From contig NC_079489.1 of assembly GCF_020520425.1 (NCBI RefSeq), forward strand, positions 16,020,001 to 16,084,000: DNA of 64,000 nt, given 5' to 3'. Positions 63,080 through 64,000 of this stretch are shown here, piece by piece. The notes below the pieces were generated by a model that saw only the letters and a program-made list of their open reading frames with translations, was not told the DNA's origin and made no database searches. The DNA comes from Spinacia oleracea (taxonomy: Eukaryota; Streptophyta; Magnoliopsida; Caryophyllales; Amaranthaceae). A program made the translations under genes and the position numbers. Position 1 is the first letter of the stretch. Each line of letters opens with the position of its first letter.

Positions 63080-63417
63080 TGGGGTGTTTGGTTAGGAGAG
63101 GTTTAAGACGACAAAAAAAGATTTTTGGATTTAACTAAATGTTTAATTTACCTTTAGAAAAGCTATCCGGAAGTGTTTGGTAAGGAGAGGTTTGGAAGAG
63201 AGTTTTGGGTTAAAAAGCTAATTTTGAAAAAACTCAATATAGGATTTTTTTGCAATTAGAGGTTTGAAAAAGTGAATGAAAATGAATTTTGTCCTAGTAT
63301 TGCCTATAATTACAACTACTACCAACCTTGGCAATCGACATTATTTATCTCCTAAAAACATTACTCGCACTTCCTTCTTCATTTCACCCTATTTATTTGA
63401 CTTGTATTTTGTTGTAA
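63080..63417. mobile_element. Partial MITE-like element (reverse of 13690-14423), cut by a Helitron
   Basis: 'ggggtgtttggttaggagag' onward equals the complement of the right half of the 13690 element. The match stops at 63417, where the next element's CTAG begins. Confidence 0.7.
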
Positions 63418-64000
63418 CTAGGTTTTTGACCCGTTCTACGCACGGGCTTTTTTTTAGAAAAATAACTAAAAGTACAGATAGTAAATACTCATACAAAGTA
63501 TTATACGGAGTACTACATAATTATAATAATTTTATTACGCCTGATAGCTAGTAAAAAAGAAAATCAATTACCACACTTACATTGTTAATTTGTTATAGAT
63601 GGTAACTAAAATGCGTTCTTCCAAATTGATCATGAAGTAAAAACTATTACTCCGTAGTGAATACTCACCTCATGAAAAAGAGCAAAATTCTCACTAAATA
63701 GAGAATGAAGTGAGAAAAAGTTCGGATGAATATCGAATAAAAGTTGTATAATGTACGAGTAGCTTTTTATAAATAATTTGAATACATCGTACATGAACAA
63801 CTCAAATTCTAACAGTTTGAGATTTCTCTCCTTATATCGGAGTAACTCACAATTAATAGATTAATGGTTTATATAGTAAATGTGGTGAATCATTCTAATT
63901 TATTTAAAGAAGGTTTTATTTAAGTTAGCGTAAGTTTTTTTTTCTCTCTATTCACAGACCCAAGTCAAGCAGAATTTCAAATATAAAAATAAAACACACA
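63418..64000 (-). mobile_element. Possible Helitron (copy E), 3' end at 63418, runs off the window
   Basis: On minus the end reads 'gcccgtgcgtagaacgggtc', then aaaaac and CTAG: a hairpin (CCCGT..ACGGG) 8-10 nt before CTAG. The 5' end is beyond the window. The body does not clearly match copies A-D. Confidence 0.5.

Overview
This is a stretch of plant nuclear genome. The evidence is GT/AG introns in genes with clear plant orthologues (GCN2, a FRIGIDA-like protein, the ACR4/CRINKLY4 receptor kinase), a nuclear-type tRNA-Thr and a dense load of plant transposons. Several signs point to the Amaranthaceae/Chenopodiaceae (spinach, beet or quinoa relatives): many Stowaway-type ends with the 'actccgta' flavour, a SINE of the type I associate with that family, and an LTR remnant full of 'TTCCG..CAATATT' units. 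The family placement is inference from memory of repeats, not a database match.

Layout. (1) 220-17625 (+): 23 exons of GCN2, the eIF2-alpha kinase, giving the last 948 residues. The RWD part lies upstream of the window. Its introns hold MITEs, a Helitron end, a duplicated LINE fragment and a 27-nt poly(G). (2) 17626-20912: intergenic, with a MITE and a Helitron. (3) 20913-26140 (+): a five-exon FRIGIDA-like gene of 1040 codons plus stop, whose core domain is repeated four times by exon-plus-intron duplication. (4) 26636-42129: a MITE, then a minus-strand solo LTR (TSD CAAGC). A complete, apparently intact Ty3/gypsy chromovirus of the same family has inserted 2 bp from the end of that LTR (TSD GATTA, 30338-42117). 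(5) 42301-42489: an orphan ORF or terminal exon; 42696-42767: tRNA-Thr(UGU). (6) 42911-46140: Helitrons, Stowaway MITEs and two nested non-LTR retroelements. (7) 46794-47555 (+): a HemK2/N6AMT1-type eRF1 glutamine methyltransferase. (8) 48716-51472 (-): ACR4, intronless in its coding part. (9) 52170-64000: gene-free and built almost wholly of transposons: a TRIM-like element, two long-TIR MULEs with 10- and 9-bp TSDs, a short-LTR element holding an 84-bp tandem repeat, MITEs, a SINE with an 18-bp TSD, Helitrons and an LTR remnant.

The genes do not form a functional cluster: GCN2 (translation control under stress), FRIGIDA-like (development or flowering), eRF1 methylation (translation termination) and ACR4 (epidermal and root cell fate) are ordinary plant neighbours. 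The most informative content is the layered transposon history. Target-site duplications can be read by eye for both LTR insertions, both LINEs, the SINE and both MULEs, which fixes the order of several events.

All exon limits are read from GT/AG sites, frame continuity and family knowledge. No alignment or search was run.
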